NCBI RefSeq assembly: GCF_026210795.1
Contig: NC_089453.1
Span: forward strand, 994,501 to 1,058,500
Source of the DNA: Rhizophagus irregularis
Lineage: Eukaryota > Glomeromycota > Glomeromycetes > Glomerales > Glomeraceae
DNA length: 64,000 nt
Direction: 5' to 3'
Both the position numbers and the translations under genes were made by a program. The notes under the pieces are model-generated. The model saw only the letters and a list, made by a program, of their open reading frames with translations. It was not told the DNA's origin and ran no database searches. Within the stretch, counting starts at the first letter, position 1. Every line of letters begins with the position of its first letter. Below are positions 61,085 through 64,000 of this stretch, piece after piece.

Positions 61085-61682
61085 TACATGGGATTAGGTG
61101 ATGCCGAAAGGTGTAATGTATTAGGGGATGGCCAGAAATGACGTAATTTAAATTTTAGGATTTTTGACCCCCCCCCCTCCCCATGTCATCATTCATTTTA
61201 GGAAATGTAAAATTAAAACATAATTCTGGCTAGAATTATATTAACTACAAGTGTCTAAAAATGGAAGATGTGTAACATCATCATGGTCTTAACCCCCCTC
61301 CCCCCTTAGAAAATGACGTCATTTCTGGCAGTCCCCTTACACCACAAAATGTTACACCGCCGTAATGCCGAATTGACAAAATGATGAATTGACGAATTGC
61401 CGAATTGATAAATAAATTAGGGAAAATTTATATCCCGCCCCCCGTGATTTCTTTAAACATCACTTTATGGGTGCGAAACCAATAAATATCACCTTATAAA
61501 AAAATATATATTCCGGTGATGCAATAAAATATCACTTTATTAAAATTATTAAAATTTATACATATTATTAAAGATTTTATTATACAAGATAATTAATTGC
61601 TTACACGTTCCTTAAGTTTGTTATTTTTATGATATGCTGCATTATGACCAGCCTGACCACATATACGACATTTATAAGTGTT
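61085..61682. other. Region between mobile elements
   Basis: This lies between the mariner element and the MULE transposase stop. It holds a 215-base inverted-repeat element (61123-61337), C-runs (61171-61186 and 61292-61305), GCCGAATTGA-type short repeats (about 61363-61400) and AT-rich DNA. The GATGAATTGACGAATTGCCG motif is repeated with drift. No host gene seen. Confidence 0.5.
61123..61337. mobile_element. Short inverted-repeat element (MITE-like)
   Basis: 27-base arms at 61123-61149 and 61311-61337 are inverted relatives with about three differences; both contain GCCAGAAATGACGT next to AGGGGA on the outer side. The arms continue outward more loosely (GGTGTAA at 61110 and TTACACC at 61351-61357). 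The interior carries a C-run near each end and no open frame. It has the layout of a miniature inverted-repeat transposable element, but no target duplication was established. Confidence 0.45.
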
Positions 61683-62477
61683 TCAGCTTGAAGATCCACC
61701 ATTTGCATTACGATCACTTTTTTCAATTTCAACACTACTTTTGAACCGTTTTGTTGAAGGCCGACCTTTTATTTTTATTCTTAACGGATTTTGAATGTTT
61801 TTAAGTTCATGATGTTCATATTCTTCATTAATTAGTGTATTATTATCTGATTGCTCTTCTTGAATGTTATCATCATTATTTACCAAATTTAATCCTCTTT
61901 GTCTTTTTCTCTTATTAATATATTCTTTTAATAGAACTTCCATTTCATTGTCATTAGATTCCAAAGCAAGTAAAGTAGCTTCCCGAGCCATTCCCCATAA
62001 CCTCCCATATTTTGTCTTTTTATCAATAGCTTTCTTTAAAATTGGAGCACATTTTGGAATAGTGATTTCTTTGCGTAATAGAAGAATATTATCTGAATCA
62101 GCATTATCAGTAGTTCCTTTTTCATATGCGAATACTAAATTATTTTCTTGAGATAAGTCCATTCCTTGATAAGCATCTTGATACCATCTTTCTGGGATCA
62201 TTGAAATATGAAAACCTGCAATTTTTGAAGACATCATTACATGAAAATAATGACAGCAAATAACCCCCTTTGAAATTGTAGTTAAACATGAACATAAAAA
62301 AAAGATTTAATTAGAAATTGCAATGTAATGAAAAAAACGTCTCTTTTCAGGTCGGATATCACAAATTTTCCAGATCTCCTTAATATCCTCTTTACCAATC
62401 TCATCAATAATTGATTGTAATTTAATCATCTGCACATTATAATTATCTTCAATAAACCCGTCATGTTCTTCCATTTC

Positions 62478-62767
62478 CTAAAAAAAAAAAGAAATATGAT
62501 TAATGCATTATGAACTATAATAAATAAAACCTTAATCCTCACCATAATCCAAACCCTAACCCTAATCCTATCATCCTAATCCTAATCCTAACCCTAACCT
62601 TAATCCTAACCCTAATCCTAACCCTAATCCTAATCCTAACCCTAATCCTAATCCTAACCCTAATCCTAATCCTAACCCTAATCCTAATCCTAACCCTAAT
62701 CCTAACCCTAACCCTAATCTAAATTCTAACTTTTTAATTCCAACTCCTAACTCTAAAAATTACTTAC
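62478..62767 (-). other. Intron of the MULE transposase
   Basis: Donor GTAAGT and acceptor TTTTTTTTAG (minus strand) define a 290-base intron between DFIQDQ and EMEEHDG, in phase 0. Most of it is telomere-like repeat. Confidence 0.65.
62520..62735. repeat. Telomere-like hexamer repeat
   Basis: About 30 hexamers of CCCTAA and CCTAAT/TCCTAA type on the plus strand (TTAGGG and TTAGGA on the minus strand). In the middle they form an 18-base higher-order unit, CCTAACCCTAATCCTAAT, repeated about five times. The edges are degenerate (ATCCTCACCATAATCC, ATCTAAATTCTAAC). The CCCTAA unit is the canonical telomere repeat of most fungi. Its position inside an intron and its mixed hexamers show it is interstitial and not a chromosome end. 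Confidence 0.85.
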
Positions 62768-64000
62768 TTGATCTTGAATAAAATCTACTTCAGAAAAAGA
62801 AATTATGGTTGCTTGAAGATATAAACATTGTGACATTTCTTCTTTAATAGTAGTTGCTATATTTATTATTAAATACTTTTCTAATATCTCAGTTATTGAA
62901 GGAAAAAGATCATCTCCCGTTGATAATAAAATTGAATTTGTAGTTGCAGATCTCTTCCATTGAAGTTCTGAAGTAAGCCTTTCGGATAAACTATCAACAA
63001 GATGACATAAGGTTGAATTGCTTCTGACTGTTTTTTTAATAATTGCATTCATTCCTTCAACTCGTGAAGTAGATTCAATACCAGCTGTAAATATTTTTCG
63101 CAAGTAACAGTGTGCCTATGATTTCTTTGATGGCCATAGTTCTTAAGAAGATAATCTTTAGCTAATGGGAATTTTTCTAGTAAATCATTCCATCGTGCAA
63201 TAAATAAAGCTTCACACAGACTATTACGACATTTGTAAAAGTTTTTAATAAAGTCACTATAATGTTGTCCTAATTTGCCTTTCAAATTTTTTGGTAAATT
63301 TTGTTCAATATGGTATATACAATGTGCATGATAACTATTTGGAAATTGAACAGGTATAGCAGTATCCATAGCTGGGTCGGCATCAATAAAAAATACTAAA
63401 GGTTGTTTTTCAGTAGCTTGCAATACACATTGTAATATCCATTGGTAAGTTTCAAATATTTCATTGCTAATAACAGCTTGTGCAAGTAATCTTGTACGTC
63501 CATTATTATCCACACCAACAAATACACTTAAAGGCATACTATATATATTTGTTTTTGCCGTATTATCATTGATGATAATGTCATGATATTTGATCCAGAG
63601 TACAACTTGTTCAGGAGTCATCCAAAACAGACGGGTAAGCCGATTATCATTATCAAGTTCAAATTTAACAAAGAACTGAGGATCCTCCTGCTTCTTTTGG
63701 ACAAGATTGATAAGAAGATCAGATGCATCATTATGCATATTACTACGATCAAGTGACTTGAACTTTTGTATGGCATTTGACAGGTCTGAATCTGAACAAT
63801 TCATTTTTGGAAATCTTGCTTTTAGAAGATTTCGTTGTAAAGTAATTGAAAGATTACCATATCTGGTCATTATTTCAATTTCGTCTATCATTTCTTTTGT
63901 AAATTTTCTATATTTGCTACTAAATTCAAAAGCATCTGGTCTTAATTCATGATTATGTTGATTTGCAAATAAACTAACGGTAATACAAGTAGCACGTTCT

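Larger units (their letters stand above)
61683..64000 (-). mobile_element. Mutator-like (MULE) transposase gene, decayed and cut by the window edge
   Basis: The frame is open to base 64000 (reading ERATCITVSLFANQHNHELR at the edge), so the FAR1-type DNA-binding N-terminus lies beyond the window. Within it, the MULE catalytic domain has the first Asp in IIINDNTAKT, a second in PLVFFIDADPAMDTAI, and the Glu in STSRVEGMNAIIKK. A SWIM zinc finger follows (CSCLTTISKGVICCHYFH), then a long tail ending NANGGSSS. One intron (62478-62767) is mostly telomere-like repeat. The copy is damaged: a frame change plus TAG near 63100-63125, and TAA near 62306-62312 before the SWIM motif. The same organisation is common in Rhizophagus-type genomes. 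Terminal inverted repeats were not found. Confidence 0.85.

Noticed and set aside
61864-62151. Plus-strand frame opposite the MULE tail, and 63707-63952
   Set aside because: Antisense shadows of the transposase frame with hydrophobic low-information content.
62520-62735. Chromosome end
   Set aside because: Telomere-like hexamers are mixed, degenerate at both edges and flanked on both sides by exons of one transposase, so this is interstitial.

Overview
This is about 64 kb of AT-rich eukaryotic nuclear DNA. The genes are fungal. Introns are short (mostly 50-100 bases, GT-AG with a few GC-AG), exons are small, homopolymer tracts are long, and spliced products match fungal families such as ICE2, Yvc1, Gyp1, Gos1, Ynd1 and TOA2. 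A Mutator-like (MULE) transposase of the FAR1/SWIM type, a Tc1/mariner element, a methyltransferase of a kind expanded in arbuscular mycorrhizal fungi, and a relic of a Kex2-type secreted peptide suggest an early-diverging fungus, most likely Glomeromycotina (Rhizophagus-like). That placement is inferred from style and gene content, not from a search.

Layout. 1-7.9 kb: no intact gene; degraded coding relics, a tRNA-like (SINE-like) sequence, a hairpin and pyrimidine-rich low-complexity DNA. 7.9-13.3 kb: glycolipid transfer protein (+), TFIIA small subunit (-), phosphopantetheinyl transferase (-) with a minisatellite-filled intron, adenine phosphoribosyltransferase (-). 15.8-16.8 kb: single-exon F-box protein. 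16.8-22.2 kb: gene-poor, with tandem repeats and a possible kinase relic. 22.2-23.6 kb: methyltransferase. 26.2 kb: broken small secreted-peptide gene. 27.6-39.6 kb: dense block with a MARVEL-like membrane protein, a Yvc1-like TRP channel, YIPF1/2-Yip5, Gyp1/TBC1D22, Gos1 and kynurenine aminotransferase. 39.8 kb: tRNA-Leu(UAG). 41-53.7 kb: E2F partner DP, 6-phosphofructo-2-kinase/fructose-2,6-bisphosphatase, Ynd1-like apyrase, an unrecognised 267-residue helical protein and an 11-beta-HSD-like short-chain dehydrogenase. 53.7-59.6 kb: 2-oxoglutarate oxygenase, a BED zinc finger-nitrobindin fusion and ICE2. 59.7-64 kb: mobile DNA (a Tc1/mariner element, a short inverted-repeat element, and a decayed MULE running off the right edge).

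How the genes fit together. Several encode the endomembrane system. YIPF1/2, the Rab GAP Gyp1 and the SNARE Gos1 lie side by side, Gyp1 and Gos1 share a 147-base divergent promoter, and Ynd1 (Golgi lumen) and ICE2 (ER) lie further along. The rest are ordinary metabolic or regulatory genes with no obvious pathway link.

Most notable observations: (1) a BED-type DNA-binding zinc finger joined to a nitrobindin/THAP4-type haem domain; (2) a 7-base microexon that completes the iron-binding aspartate codon of the 2OG oxygenase; (3) a MULE intron made largely of telomere-like repeats; (4) a consensus E2F/DP site about 200 bases upstream of the DP gene itself. Gene models were spliced by eye. Every model for which a full exon set is given keeps one open frame from start to stop, but no transcript data were available.
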